Shown one piece after another: positions 16,211-24,606 of a stretch of DNA of 64,000 bases. The DNA is taken from contig JAFVCD010000004.1 in NCBI GenBank assembly GCA_017479425.1, forward strand, positions 40,454 through 104,453, written 5' to 3'. Each line of letters begins with the position of its first letter. Within the stretch, counting starts at the first letter, position 1. The DNA is from Oscillospiraceae bacterium. GTDB lineage: Bacteria > Bacillota > Clostridia > Oscillospirales > Oscillospiraceae. A model generated the notes under the pieces. It saw only the letters and a list, made by a program, of their open reading frames with translations. It was not told where the DNA came from and made no database searches. A program made the translations under genes and the position numbers.

Positions 16211-16261
16211 AACCCCCTTTTTTCCATCTTACACTAATTAGACTGCGGAAAAAAGGGGGTT
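16211..16261. promoter_or_regulatory. Perfect 15-base inverted repeat before the DUF4349 gene
   Basis: AACCCCCTTTTTTCC (16211-16225) and GGAAAAAAGGGGGTT (16247-16261) are perfect inverted arms with a 21-base centre. The arm nearest the gene holds its Shine-Dalgarno sequence (AAGGGGG on the minus strand). No T-tract follows on either strand, so it is not an ordinary terminator. The centre contains TAAGAT, a weak -10-like box. It could act as an RNA hairpin hiding the ribosome-binding site or as a DNA operator. Confidence 0.6.
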
Positions 16262-16287
16262 GTTCCCAATATTTAGTTACAGTTTGG

Positions 16288-17064
16288 TTACAGAACCTTG
16301 AGAAGGAAGCTCTTTAAGCGCTCGGAGGACGGATAGCCGAAAATCTCCTCCGGCGTTCCCTGCTCGACTATCCTGCCGCCGTCCATAAAGACCACGCGGG
16401 TGCCGACCTCGCGGGCAAAGCCCATCTCGTGGGTGACGACGACCATCGTCATACCGCTGTGCGCAAGCTCCTTCATAACGTCGAGCACCTCGCCGACCAT
16501 CTCCGGGTCGAGAGCGCTCGTCGGCTCGTCGAAAAGCATGACCTCCGGCTCCATCATAAGAGCGCGGACGATTGCAATTCTCTGCTTCTGACCGCCGGAG
16601 AGCTGATTAGGATACGCCTCGGCTCTGTCGCGCAGTCCGACTCTGTCGAGGAGCTTCAGCGCCTTCTCGTTCGCCTCAGCCTCGGTCATCTTTTTTAGCT
16701 CGACCGGCGCGAGGGTCATATTTTTGAGAACCGTCATATGCGGGAATAGATTGAAGTGCTGGAACACCATGCCCATCTTCTGGCGGTGTTTGTCGATGTC
16801 GAGCTTGACCATCTTACCCTCGGCGTTTTTGATTTTCTTCTTCGTGATGTCAACGCCGTCAAAGTTTATATCGCCCTCCGTCGGCTCCTCCATAAGGTTG
16901 AGGCAGCGGAGAAAGGTCGATTTTCCTGAGCCGGACGGGCCGATAACGACCACGACCTCGCCCTTTGTTATGGCGATATCGACGCCGTCGAGCGCCTTGA
17001 TGGCGCCGCGGTTATAGTGCTTTTTGAGGCCATTGACCTCAATCATTGTGTCTGCGGTCGCCAC
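16288..17064 (-). CDS. glnQ: Polar amino-acid ABC transporter ATPase
   Basis: A 258-residue ATPase of the GlnQ/HisP class. Walker [11 protein letters not shown] near residue 42, signature LSGGQKQR near 153, Walker [16 protein letters not shown], and the switch His in VVTHEMGFA. An insertion near 80-100 ([14 protein letters not shown]) occurs in many Clostridial GlnQ. Start is the GTG at 17064, with AGGAG 8 bases upstream; the ATG 18 bases later lacks a site. It overlaps the permease gene by 26 bases. Third gene of the substrate-binding protein-permease-ATPase operon; the ARG-box-like operators suggest a basic amino acid. Confidence 0.93.
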   Translation of the reverse strand: MATADTMIEVNGLKKHYNRGAIKALDGVDIAITKGEVVVVIGPSGSGKSTFLRCLNLMEEPTEGDINFDGVDITKKKIKNAEGKMVKLDIDKHRQKMGMVFQHFNLFPHMTVLKNMTLAPVELKKMTEAEANEKALKLLDRVGLRDRAEAYPNQLSGGQKQRIAIVRALMMEPEVMLFDEPTSALDPEMVGEVLDVMKELAHSGMTMVVVTHEMGFAREVGTRVVFMDGGRIVEQGTPEEIFGYPSSERLKSFLLKVL

Positions 17065-17833
17065 GGCTCATTCTCCTTTCGATGTATGCTATCAGCTTGC
17101 TTGTCGGGAAGCAGAGGCAGAAGTAGATCGCCGTCGCAACGAGCAGCGGCTCCATAATGGTAAAGGTCGCGCTCTTTACGGAGTTTACGGCGCTCATGAT
17201 GTCCTGAACTCCTATGGTGTATGTAATAGCGGACTCCTTGATGATTACGACGAACTCATTTGCGATAGCGGGCAGTATGTTCTTTATAGCCTGCGGCAGG
17301 ATTATGAAGCGCAGGGTCTGGAACGAGCTGAGTCCGAGACTGCGCGCCGCCTCGGTCTGACCGCGGTCGATGGATTGGATGCCGCTTCGCATGATCTCGC
17401 AGAGATATGCGCCGGAGTTCATGCCGAGCGCGACGATGCCCGGGAAGAAGCGCTCAAACTTCACAAAGCCCAGAAACGTGAACTTCGGGAGGCTGATAAC
17501 GCCGAAAACGCCGTAGTAGATGATGAAAATCTGAACGATTACCGGCGTTGAGCGCAGAATCTCGACGTAAGCCGTCGCAAGAAAGCTCAGGGGGTTGAAC
17601 TTCGCGATCGCGCGGAGGGTAGGATTGTCGGTGAGCTTGCCATCCTTTGTCATACCGACAAATGCAAAGGGCCGAAACTCGCTGAGGCGCATCGTAGCAA
17701 GCACGATTGCCAGAATGAAGCCTATGGCAACCGTAAAGAGGCTGAGGAGCACGGTTACAGCCGTGCCCTGCCAGAAAAGCTTCATAAATGGTCCGATTTT
17801 TGAGAAATTTTCTAATTTTATCAGGTCGCCCAT
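17039..17833 (-). CDS. Polar amino-acid ABC transporter permease (HisMQ type)
   Basis: A 264-residue permease with about five membrane helices. The EAA loop reads [11 protein letters not shown]...[11 protein letters not shown] near residue 165-190, the contact site for the ATPase. Its N-terminal part has a longer periplasm-facing loop ([21 protein letters not shown]) seen in many Clostridial homologs. Only one permease gene is present, so it probably works as a homodimer. It lies between the binding-protein gene and glnQ, with a stem-loop on its upstream side. Confidence 0.92.
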   Translation of the reverse strand: MGDLIKLENFSKIGPFMKLFWQGTAVTVLLSLFTVAIGFILAIVLATMRLSEFRPFAFVGMTKDGKLTDNPTLRAIAKFNPLSFLATAYVEILRSTPVIVQIFIIYYGVFGVISLPKFTFLGFVKFERFFPGIVALGMNSGAYLCEIMRSGIQSIDRGQTEAARSLGLSSFQTLRFIILPQAIKNILPAIANEFVVIIKESAITYTIGVQDIMSAVNSVKSATFTIMEPLLVATAIYFCLCFPTSKLIAYIERRMSRGDRRHND

Positions 17834-17851
17834 AGTCTTTTAACCTCGCAA

Positions 17852-17875
17852 GAGGGAGAGCTTGTGCTCTCCCTC
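17852..17875 (-). other. Intercistronic stem-loop between binding protein and permease
   Basis: Perfect 10-base arms GAGGGAGAGC / GCTCTCCCTC with a 4-base loop and no following T-tract. Placed between the binding-protein and permease genes, it likely protects the upstream mRNA from 3' decay and so favours excess binding protein. Confidence 0.65.
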
Positions 17876-17893
17876 AATATTTTGTTTCAGCTC

Positions 17894-18826
17894 TCAGCCC
17901 TCGAGAAGTCCCTCGTAGATGTCGCCGGTGGAGAGCTCGTTTGCCTCTGCGATGAACTTTGCCATACTGCCGTCGGCAAGAGCCTGCTCAACTGCGGCGT
18001 TTACAGCCGCGAGGAGCTCGGGATTGTCCTTCTGTACGCCGACTGCGCTGCCCTCGGAGTCCTCATAGGGAACATCGAGCACGATGGCGAGGTCGGGGTA
18101 GTTCTTTGCGTAGTTTTCGGCAACCGCGGTCTCGATATAAGCGCCGTCAAGCTTGCCGGTGATGAGCTCTGCGATGATATCGGTGACCTTTACGAGCTTC
18201 ACGATGTCAGCGTCGGGGCTGAACTTCTCAGCGAGATCTACCTGAATGGATCCGATCTGAGCGCCGACGGAAACGTCAGCCTTGTTGGTATCCTCAAGAG
18301 ACGCGAACTTATCCTTGTTTGCCTGAGTGGTCACAAAGCTCTGACCGCCCTCATAGTAGATGGTGGAGAAGTCCATGATTCCGGCACGCTTGGGATCGGC
18401 GGAAAGACCCGCAAGACCGAGGTCAACGCTCTTCGTCTGAAGCTCCATGAGAACGCCGTCGAAGTCAACGGTCACGATCTCGAGCTCAAGACCCATGTAA
18501 TCAGCGATGTACTGCGCGAGAGCAACGTCGAAGCCGGCGAGGCTCATGGTTCCGTCAGCACCGACAGAGTAGAACTCATAGGGAGCGAAGTCCGGGCTCG
18601 TCGCTACGGTGAGCTTGCCGGGGTTTACCGTGGTGACGGTCGGAGCAGCGGGCGTATCGTTAGATGTTGCCGGAGTGTCGTTCGATGCAGCGGGAGCATC
18701 ATTGTTCGCTGCGGGGGTGATGTTTGCCGATGAGGCAGTATTGTCAGAAGCGGTGGAGCAGGATGCGAGCGCGAAAACCATAATAAGTGAAAGCGCCAGC
18801 GCAACGATCTTTGAAAGTTTATTCAT
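17894..18826 (-). CDS. Polar amino-acid ABC transporter substrate-binding lipoprotein
   Basis: A 310-residue lipoprotein: signal peptide with lipobox ALASC (Cys23), then a Ser/Thr/Pro/Ala linker of repeated N-D-T-P-A units (about 35-65) that tethers the domain away from the membrane, then a family 3 solute-binding domain (SPDFAPYEFYS, GFDVALAQYIADYMG, DLGLAGLSADPKR, AYIETAVAENYAK). It captures an amino acid for the permease and ATPase downstream. The promoter and ARG-box-like repeats upstream point to arginine, ornithine or lysine, but the ligand is an inference. Confidence 0.92.
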   Translation of the reverse strand: MNKLSKIVALALSLIMVFALASCSTASDNTASSANITPAANNDAPAASNDTPATSNDTPAAPTVTTVNPGKLTVATSPDFAPYEFYSVGADGTMSLAGFDVALAQYIADYMGLELEIVTVDFDGVLMELQTKSVDLGLAGLSADPKRAGIMDFSTIYYEGGQSFVTTQANKDKFASLEDTNKADVSVGAQIGSIQVDLAEKFSPDADIVKLVKVTDIIAELITGKLDGAYIETAVAENYAKNYPDLAIVLDVPYEDSEGSAVGVQKDNPELLAAVNAAVEQALADGSMAKFIAEANELSTGDIYEGLLEG

Positions 18827-18845
18827 TATGTTATCCTCTTTTCTG

Positions 18846-18915
18846 AATATTTATCGGATGAACGCATTATATAATGAATATTTATAAATTGCAATACTTA
18901 ATATTTATAAATTCA
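18846..18915. promoter_or_regulatory. Promoter of the amino-acid ABC operon with ARG-box-like repeats
   Basis: Minus-strand promoter: TTGCAA (18889-18894), 17-base spacer, TATAAT (18866-18871). Two 14-base repeats AATATTTATAAATT lie at 18877-18890 and 18900-18913, each flanked by TGA or TCA so that together they resemble the ArgR/AhrC ARG box TGAATNNNNNNATTCA; a third partial copy (TGAATATTTAT) is at 18844-18854. They cover the spacer, the -35 box and the region downstream of -10, as expected for repression. Confidence 0.6.
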
Positions 18916-18951
18916 GCACATTAAAGCGGCAAATTTTATAGCACAATGCAC

Positions 18952-18983
18952 AAAAACACCCCCGTCATCGTCTGACGGGGGTG
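18952..18983 (-). terminator. Terminator of the pgk-tpiA-gpmA unit
   Basis: Perfect 11-base arms CACCCCCGTCA / TGACGGGGGTG (18957-18967, 18973-18983), 5-base loop, followed on the minus strand by TTTTT. Confidence 0.85.
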
Positions 18984-19028
18984 AATATCGGGCTGAATAT
19001 TATGAATATATCCCGGATGCTTGCGCTG

Positions 19029-19112
19029 TATTTTTTCGTCCGGCGAGGCTTTCTTTCGCAGGCAGTACTTCAAGTACGGCAAGAAAGTATAACGAAGCCG
19101 GGCGGAAAAAGA
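19029..19112. repeat. Palindromic intergenic element in the gpmA 3' region
   Basis: An 84-base imperfect palindrome. Outer arms TTTTTTCGTCCGGC and GCCGGGCGGAAAAA, a CTTTC / GAAAG stem, and a tip GTACTT-CA-AGTAC. It lies between the gpmA stop and the gpmA terminator and encodes no plausible protein. Shape and placement fit a REP/MITE-like dispersed element; only one copy is in this window, so the repeat status is an inference. Confidence 0.45.
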
Positions 19113-19122
19113 CAAGCAATGA

Positions 19123-19869
19123 TTACTGCTTCTTGCCCTGGTTGGCGACAGCCTGCATCTTTGCGTTAATAGCGTCCTGATCGCCGAGGTAATAGTGACG
19201 GATGACGTTGAAGTTATCGTCAAACTCATAGACGAGCGGGGTGCCGGTGGGGATATTTACGCCGATGATCTCCTCGTCGGAGAGGTTGTCAAAGTACTTG
19301 ACAAGGGCGCGGAGTGAGTTGCCGTGGGCGGCGATGATCACGCGCTTGCCGGCCTGCATATCCTTCTTGATGACCTCTTCAAAGTAAGGAACGACGCGCT
19401 CGATGGTTGTCTCGAGGCTCTCGTTTGCCGGGAGGCACTCCTTCGGAACATCGCGGAACATAGCCTGCTTCGTTGCTGAGCGGGGATCGTCCTCAGAGAG
19501 CTCAGGCGGCTTAACGTCGAAGCTGCGGCGCCAGATCTTGACCTGCTCCTCGCCGTACTTCTCGGCAGTCTCGGACTTGTTTAGGCCCTGAAGTGCGCCA
19601 TAGTGACGCTCGTTGAGCTTCCAGCTCTTGATAACGGGCAGCCATGCTCTGTCCATCTCGTCAAGGGCGATGTTGAGGGTGTGGATAGCGCGCTTGAGGT
19701 AGGAGGTGTAGCAGACGTCGAAGTCGTAGCCGAGCTCCTTCATAACCTTACCGGCGTTCTTGGCCTCCTCGCGGCCCTTATCGCTGAGCTCTACATCGGT
19801 CCAGCCGGTGAAGAGGTTGAGCTTGTTCCACTCAGATTCGCCGTGACGGACAAGTACGAGTTTAGTCAT
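19123..19869 (-). CDS. gpmA: 2,3-bisphosphoglycerate-dependent phosphoglycerate mutase
   Basis: A 248-residue dPGM that interconverts 3- and 2-phosphoglycerate in glycolysis. The phospho-His motif [10 protein letters not shown] is at the N-terminus (His near residue 8), with the second His in [11 protein letters not shown] near 185 and [12 protein letters not shown] near 88. AAGGAG precedes the ATG at 19869. It is the last gene of pgk-tpiA-gpmA, 23 bases after tpiA. Confidence 0.95.
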   Translation of the reverse strand: MTKLVLVRHGESEWNKLNLFTGWTDVELSDKGREEAKNAGKVMKELGYDFDVCYTSYLKRAIHTLNIALDEMDRAWLPVIKSWKLNERHYGALQGLNKSETAEKYGEEQVKIWRRSFDVKPPELSEDDPRSATKQAMFRDVPKECLPANESLETTIERVVPYFEEVIKKDMQAGKRVIIAAHGNSLRALVKYFDNLSDEEIIGVNIPTGTPLVYEFDDNFNVIRHYYLGDQDAINAKMQAVANQGKKQ

Positions 19870-19892
19870 AGTATTTTCTCCTTATTATATAA

Positions 19893-20666
19893 TTAGTCCT
19901 GATTTGCAGCGTTGATGATGGCGGCAAACTTCTCGGGAACGAGGCTTGCTCCGCCGATGAGGCCGCCGTCGATGTCGGGCTGAGCGAGAAGCTCTGCGGC
20001 GTTCTTCTCATTCATGCTTCCGCCGTACTGGATGGTTACGGAACGGGCAACTCTCGCGCCGTAGATATCGCGGATGACGCCGCGGATTGCGGAGCATACC
20101 TCATTTGCCTGCTCGGCAGTGGCGGTCTTGCCGGTGCCGATAGCCCAAATGGGCTCATAGGCGATGATAACGCGGCGCATCTTGTCTGCGGAAACGCCGG
20201 AGAGCGCGGTCTTGACCTGAAGCGCGATGAGCTCGAGGGTAATGCCCTTCTCGCGCTGCTCGAGAGATTCGCCGACGCAGACGATGGGGTTGAGACCGGC
20301 CTCGAGGGCGGTGTGAACCTTTGCGTTGACGGAGAAATCAGTCTCGCCGTAGTACTGTCTTCTCTCGGAGTGACCGATGATAACGTACTTTACACCGAGG
20401 TCGGTAAGCATATTCGCGCTGACCTCGCCTGTGAAGGCGCCCTTCTCGTTCTCGTTGAGGTTCTCTGCGCCGACTCCGACCTTAGCATCGCGGAACGCCT
20501 TGACGGCGGCGGGCAGGTCGACAAACGGGGCGCAGATAACGACGTCGCACCACTTCTGCTTGGGTACGAGAGTCTTGAGCTCATCGGCAAAGGGCTTGAC
20601 CTCGCTGGGGAGCTTGTTCATTTTCCAGTTACCGGCTATAACGGTCTTGCGGTATTTTCTGTTCAT
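19893..20666 (-). CDS. tpiA: Triosephosphate isomerase
   Basis: A 257-residue TIM barrel that interconverts dihydroxyacetone phosphate and glyceraldehyde 3-phosphate. Active-site segments GNWKMNK (Lys), IIGHSERRQYYGE (His) and AYEPIWAIGTGKTA (Glu) are intact. Start is the ATG at 20666 (MNRKYRKTVIAGNW), matching the family N-terminus; the longer frame opens with a TTG without a ribosome-binding site. A strong stem-loop without a T-tract separates it from pgk. Confidence 0.95.
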   Translation of the reverse strand: MNRKYRKTVIAGNWKMNKLPSEVKPFADELKTLVPKQKWCDVVICAPFVDLPAAVKAFRDAKVGVGAENLNENEKGAFTGEVSANMLTDLGVKYVIIGHSERRQYYGETDFSVNAKVHTALEAGLNPIVCVGESLEQREKGITLELIALQVKTALSGVSADKMRRVIIAYEPIWAIGTGKTATAEQANEVCSAIRGVIRDIYGARVARSVTIQYGGSMNEKNAAELLAQPDIDGGLIGGASLVPEKFAAIINAANQD

Positions 20667-20705
20667 ATGTGAAACACTTCTTTCTTGTGTAGATGTCAAG
20701 GTTAT

Positions 20706-20727
20706 AGGGGCGGAAGTATCCGCCCCT
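20706..20727 (-). other. Intercistronic stem-loop between pgk and tpiA
   Basis: Perfect 9-base arms AGGGGCGGA / TCCGCCCCT with a 4-base loop; no T-tract follows on the minus strand. Likely an mRNA processing or stability element that allows pgk and tpiA levels to differ. Confidence 0.6.
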
Positions 20728-20738
20728 CTGAAGCGAAA

Positions 20739-22013
20739 TTATTTGTCGAGGAGAGCCGCCACGCCCGGAAGCTCCTTGCCCTCAAGGAACTCGAGGGAAG
20801 CGCCGCCGCCGGTGGAGATGTGGGTGATCTTATCGGCAAAGCCAAGCTGCTCGCAGGCCGCAGCAGAGTCGCCGCCGCCGACGATGGTGATGGCCTCGGA
20901 ATCGGCAAGAGCCTGTGCAACAGCGATGGTGCCCTTTGCGAGGGTCGGGTTCTCGAAAACGCCCATCGGGCCGTTCCAGACAACGGTCTTGGCGCTCTTT
21001 ACAGCGTCAGCGAAGAGCTCGCGGGTCTTCTCACCGATGTCAAGACCCATGAGGTCGGCGGGGATCTTGTCGGAATCGACGGTGCAGACCTCGACCGGTC
21101 CGTCGATAGGATCGGGGAAGGACTTGGAAACGACGGTGTCGACCGGCAGGAGGAGCTTTACGCCCTTCTCCTCGGCCTTCTTCATCATCTCGCGGCAGTA
21201 GTCGAGCTTCTCGGAGTCGAGAAGGCTGGTGCCGACGGTGTAGCCCTTAGCGGCGAGGAAGGTGTATGCCATGCCGCCGCCGATGATAAGAGTATCGACC
21301 TTCTCAAGGAGATTGGAGATAACATTGAGCTTATCGGAAACCTTTGCGCCGCCGAGAATAGCGACGAAGGGACGCTCGGGATCGGCAAGAGCCTTGCCCA
21401 TGATGCCGATCTCCTTCTCGATAAGGAAGCCGCAGACGGCGGGGAGGTACTCGGTTACGCCGGCAGTGGTGGCGTGAGCGCGGTGTACGGTGCCGAACGC
21501 GTCGGAAACGAAGATATCAGCGAGGGAGGCGAGCTTCTTGGAGAGCTCGGGATCGTTCTTGGTCTCGCCCTTCTCGAAGCGGGTGTTCTCGAGGAGCATA
21601 ATCTCGCCGGGCTTCAGCTCGGCGGCAAGAGCCTGAGCGGACTCGCCGCAGACGTCGCTTGCCATCTTTACCTCCTGACCGAGGAGCTCAGAAAGGCGCT
21701 CGGCTACGGGCTTGAGTGAGAGCTTCTTGAGGCTCTTCTTCCACGCGTCCTCAGTGAGGGTGGCGGGGTCGGCGCCCTTCTCGGTCTGCTTCTTGACAAA
21801 GGAGTCGAAGGTGGCGTTGGGCTTGCCCATATGGCTGCAGGCGATGACGGCTGCGCCGTTCTCGAGCAGGTACTTGATGGTGGGCAGAGCGGCAACGATG
21901 CGCTTATCGCTCGTGATAACGCCGTTCTTTGTGGGCACGTTGAAATCGCAGCGGAGGAGGACTTTTTTGCCCTTGACGTCGATGTCGCGGACAGATTTCT
22001 TCTGATAGTTCAT
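20739..22013 (-). CDS. pgk: Phosphoglycerate kinase
   Basis: A 424-residue Pgk that makes ATP from 1,3-bisphosphoglycerate. The signature [10 protein letters not shown] is near residue 20, the [12 protein letters not shown] hinge region near 225, and the C-terminal [13 protein letters not shown] nucleotide site near 385. It is about 25 residues longer than most bacterial Pgk because of extra sequence after SHMGKP (around 65-95), also seen in relatives. Start ATG at 22013 has AAAGGAG 10 bases upstream. First of three glycolytic genes; gap is not in the cluster. Confidence 0.95.
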   Translation of the reverse strand: MNYQKKSVRDIDVKGKKVLLRCDFNVPTKNGVITSDKRIVAALPTIKYLLENGAAVIACSHMGKPNATFDSFVKKQTEKGADPATLTEDAWKKSLKKLSLKPVAERLSELLGQEVKMASDVCGESAQALAAELKPGEIMLLENTRFEKGETKNDPELSKKLASLADIFVSDAFGTVHRAHATTAGVTEYLPAVCGFLIEKEIGIMGKALADPERPFVAILGGAKVSDKLNVISNLLEKVDTLIIGGGMAYTFLAAKGYTVGTSLLDSEKLDYCREMMKKAEEKGVKLLLPVDTVVSKSFPDPIDGPVEVCTVDSDKIPADLMGLDIGEKTRELFADAVKSAKTVVWNGPMGVFENPTLAKGTIAVAQALADSEAITIVGGGDSAAACEQLGFADKITHISTGGGASLEFLEGKELPGVAALLDK

Positions 22014-22052
22014 AGTGAAAATCTCCTTTACAATAATATGCAAATTAGTTGG

Positions 22053-22556
22053 TCAAACCTGTTCATCTTTCATCTCACCGAAATCCCTCAGCTCGGGAAA
22101 GCCCTGCTGCCGAAGCGCTTCATAGCACATCACAGCCGCCGTATTGCCGAGATTGAGGCTCCGCGCCTCAGGTCTCATCGGAAGTCGGATGCACCTGTCG
22201 CGGTATCTCTCCCTCAGCCACAGAGGAAGTCCTGCTGTCTCCTTGCCGAAGAGTATCCACACGTCGCCGGTGAGGTCAGCCTCGGTATAGCATCTCGGCG
22301 CCTTCGTCGTAGTCAGCCAGAGCTTTTCTTCCCCGTGCTGACTGAGAAAGTCCTCGATATTCTCATAGACCGTTATATCGACCATCGGCCAATAGTCCAG
22401 CCCTGCCCTTTTGACGGCCTTATCCGAGATATCGAAGCCGAGCGGCTTCACGAGGTGCAGCCTTGCCCTCGTTGCGGCGCAGGTGCGCGCAATATTGCCG
22501 GTATTTGACGGGATTTCCGGCTCTACCAAAACAAGATTTATCAAATTCAACACCAT
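22053..22556 (-). CDS. trmL: tRNA (cytidine(34)-2'-O)-methyltransferase TrmL (SpoU family)
   Basis: A 167-residue SPOUT methyltransferase of the TrmL type, which methylates the wobble ribose of tRNA-Leu. N-terminal INLVLVEPEIPSNTGNIART, then LWILFGKE-like DVWILFGKETAGLP and the knot IRLPMRPEARSLNLGNTAAV near the end. There is no Shine-Dalgarno sequence: a good promoter ends only 5 bases before the ATG at 22556, so the mRNA is probably leaderless; TTG codons 3 and 5 are alternative starts. pgk follows after 39 bases. Confidence 0.92.
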   Translation of the reverse strand: MVLNLINLVLVEPEIPSNTGNIARTCAATRARLHLVKPLGFDISDKAVKRAGLDYWPMVDITVYENIEDFLSQHGEEKLWLTTTKAPRCYTEADLTGDVWILFGKETAGLPLWLRERYRDRCIRLPMRPEARSLNLGNTAAVMCYEALRQQGFPELRDFGEMKDEQV

Positions 22557-22561
22557 AGCTT

Positions 22562-22590
22562 ATAATATACTCTTTTTGCCGATTTTTCAA
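22562..22590 (-). promoter_or_regulatory. Promoter of trmL giving a probable leaderless mRNA
   Basis: On the minus strand TTGAAA (22585-22590), 17-base spacer, TATTAT (22562-22567). The first base of the trmL ATG is 6 bases beyond the -10 box, where transcription itself should begin. Confidence 0.7.
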
Positions 22591-22668
22591 TAACTATTTT
22601 GGCTTTTTATAAAATAAATATGACGAAAAAGTGCTAATTCTGAACTTGGCTTGTTATCCTTTTGTCTA

Positions 22669-22697
22669 TTGTCTTTCGTTTGCCGTTGTGCTACAAT
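22669..22697 (+). promoter_or_regulatory. Promoter of the PaaI-type thioesterase gene
   Basis: TTGTCT (22669-22674), 17-base spacer, TACAAT (22692-22697), 28 bases before the start codon. Confidence 0.6.
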
Positions 22698-22725
22698 ATG
22701 ACGAGTTATAATAAGGAGTACAGAT

Positions 22726-23118
22726 ATGGAATTTTCAACTGAAGCGGCACTTGAAATATTCAGAAAAAATCACTTTCTCAGCTCCCTCGGCGTAACAGTG
22801 CGCGAGGAGGGCGGAAAGTTTTTCGCCGAGGTCGAGGTCGGTGACGTGCATCTCAACCCCTACGGTATGGTACACGGAGGTATGCTCTACGCGCTCTCCG
22901 ATTCGGTCGTCGGGCTTGCCGTGCGCGCTCTCGGCAAGAAGGCGGTCACGCTGAACGCGAGCTATAACTATCTCTCGAACGTATCCTCAGGAAAGATAAT
23001 CGCCACCGCTGAGACTATCCGCGCCGGGCGCACTGTCGCAGTTATGAAGAGCGACGTCATAAGCGAGAGCGGCAAGCTCCTCTCAACGGGCACGTTTACC
23101 TATTACCTCACTGACTGA
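22726..23118 (+). CDS. Hotdog-fold acyl-CoA thioesterase (PaaI family)
   Basis: A 130-residue PaaI-type thioesterase. The pattern HLNPYGMVHGGMLYALSDSVVGLA near residues 42-62 holds the HGG and Asp of the active site. ASYNYLS follows near 90. It cleaves acyl- or aryl-CoA thioesters; the substrate cannot be read from sequence. GGAG precedes the ATG. Monocistronic, divergent from trmL, followed at once by the yitT promoter. Confidence 0.85.
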   Translation: MEFSTEAALEIFRKNHFLSSLGVTVREEGGKFFAEVEVGDVHLNPYGMVHGGMLYALSDSVVGLAVRALGKKAVTLNASYNYLSNVSSGKIIATAETIRAGRTVAVMKSDVISESGKLLSTGTFTYYLTD

Positions 23119-23135
23119 TAAATTTCATTTTCCTC

Positions 23136-23164
23136 TTGCATATGCAATTTTTCCGTCGTATAAT
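23136..23164 (+). promoter_or_regulatory. Promoter of the YitT-family gene
   Basis: TTGCAT (23136-23141), 17-base spacer, TATAAT (23159-23164). Confidence 0.78.
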
Positions 23165-23195
23165 ACATTCGCTTTCGCAGGAAAGAGGTAGAGAG

Positions 23196-24059
23196 ATGGA
23201 AAAGAAAAAGACTTTCAAGGATCGCGCGCTGTGGTTTTTACTGCTGAACGCCGGACTTATCGTCACAGCCGCAGGCATCAGCTTCTTCAAAACGCCGAAC
23301 AACTTTGCAATGGGCGGCACTTCGGGTCTTGCGATAATCCTCGCGAGCCTCTTCCCTCGGCTGAACGTCGGCGGCTCGATGTTCATTATAAACATTCTCC
23401 TCATAATCCTCGGCTATATCTTCGTCGGAAGGAGCTTTGCGTGGGCTACGACCTACGCCTCTCTCGCTCTGAGCGGCTTCGTTTCGGTTTTTGAGTTCAT
23501 CATGCCGGTCGACCACCCGCTCACGAACGATCCGCTCCTTGAGCTTGTGTGGGCTGTCATACTCCCCGCAGTCGGCAGCGCGATAGTATTCAATATCGGC
23601 GCCTCAACCGGCGGCACGGACATCGTTGCGATGATACTCTCGAAGCACACCTCCCTTCCCATTGGGAAGGCGCTGCTGTGCGCGGATGTGCTCATCGTAC
23701 TTGCAACCTTCTGGATCTACGGCATACCGACCGGACTATACTGCACGCTCGGTCTTGTGACAAAGACCTTCCTCGTAGATATGGTGATGGACGGCATAAA
23801 CTCCCGCAAGTACATCACGATAATCTCGAAAAAGCCCGAGGAGATCGAGGCTTTCATCATAAACAAGCTCAACCGCTCAGCGACCATCTCCGACGCCGAG
23901 GGCGCCTACTCCCACCAGCACGAGAAGGTGATCACCACCGTTCTCACGCGGCGTCAGGCGGTTCTTCTCCGCTCCTTCATCCGCAACACGGATCGCGGAG
24001 CGTTCATCACGATGGTCAACTCCTCCGAGATAATCGGCAAGGGCTTTATGGATATATAA
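23196..24059 (+). CDS. YitT family membrane protein (DUF161 plus DUF2179)
   Basis: A 287-residue membrane protein with five or six helices in the first 200 residues (YitT/DUF161: FFKTPNNFAMGGTSGLAI, NIGASTGGTDIVAMIL) and a C-terminal cytoplasmic DUF2179 domain (YSHQHEKVITTVLTRRQ, ...DRGAFITMVNSSEIIG). The ATG at 23196 has a GAGGT site; the longer frame overlaps the promoter. The YitT family has no firm function in most bacteria. Monocistronic with its own promoter and terminator. Confidence 0.88.
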   Translation: MEKKKTFKDRALWFLLLNAGLIVTAAGISFFKTPNNFAMGGTSGLAIILASLFPRLNVGGSMFIINILLIILGYIFVGRSFAWATTYASLALSGFVSVFEFIMPVDHPLTNDPLLELVWAVILPAVGSAIVFNIGASTGGTDIVAMILSKHTSLPIGKALLCADVLIVLATFWIYGIPTGLYCTLGLVTKTFLVDMVMDGINSRKYITIISKKPEEIEAFIINKLNRSATISDAEGAYSHQHEKVITTVLTRRQAVLLRSFIRNTDRGAFITMVNSSEIIGKGFMDI

Positions 24060-24097
24060 AAAGCGGGACTGCTGCATTGAAGCGGCAGTCCCTTTTT
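24058..24097. terminator. Bidirectional terminator between yitT and greA genes
   Basis: GGGACTGC (24065-24072) / GCAGTCCC (24085-24092) with a 12-base loop, A run before and TTTTT after, serving both convergent units. Confidence 0.82.
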
Positions 24098-24102
24098 CTC
24101 TG

Positions 24103-24606
24103 TCAGAATTTCATTATTTCGAGGCTTTCGTCGTCCTCTCCGGGCTCGATGGACTGGATGACCGCGTCGTAGGAAAAATCGTCGGATACGTGTATCGTGA
24201 CTCTGTCCCCGACTTTTTTGCCCATAAGCGCTCTGCCGACGGGGCTCTCCTTTGAGATAAGCCCCTCCAGCGGATTCTGCCTGAGGGTGGTGACTATCCG
24301 CACCTCTGTCGGCTCATCGTCGCCGTCAGCGAGGAAGGTCACGCGGCTGAAAAGCCCGGCTACGCCGTCGCGCTCCTTGACCTCTATCACCTTTGCGGAG
24401 GCTATCATGCGCTCAAGATAGCGAATGCGGCTCTCGTTGCGGTTTTTCTCCTGCTTTGCGGCCTTGTACTCGAAATTTTCGCTCAGGTCTCCGAAGGAAC
24501 GGGCGTACTGCACCTCTGCAATAAGCTTTCCTCGCAGGGTGTTTGTCCGGTACTCCAGCTCCTCCTTCATCTTTTTTATATCTACTGCGGTCAGCTCGTC
24601 GTTCAT
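24103..24606 (-). CDS. GreA/GreB family transcription elongation factor
   Basis: A 167-residue Gre factor: N-terminal coiled coil (about 1-80) with the acidic tip FGDLSENFEY that reaches into the RNA polymerase channel to stimulate cleavage of backtracked RNA, then a C-terminal FKBP-like domain (SPVGRALMGKKVGDRVTI). It is divergent from typical GreA in the linker region, so I leave the symbol empty; the organism may have another greA. The start shares one base with the stop of the preceding coiled-coil gene (TAATG), so they are translationally coupled. Confidence 0.88.
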   Translation of the reverse strand: MNDELTAVDIKKMKEELEYRTNTLRGKLIAEVQYARSFGDLSENFEYKAAKQEKNRNESRIRYLERMIASAKVIEVKERDGVAGLFSRVTFLADGDDEPTEVRIVTTLRQNPLEGLISKESPVGRALMGKKVGDRVTIHVSDDFSYDAVIQSIEPGEDDESLEIMKF

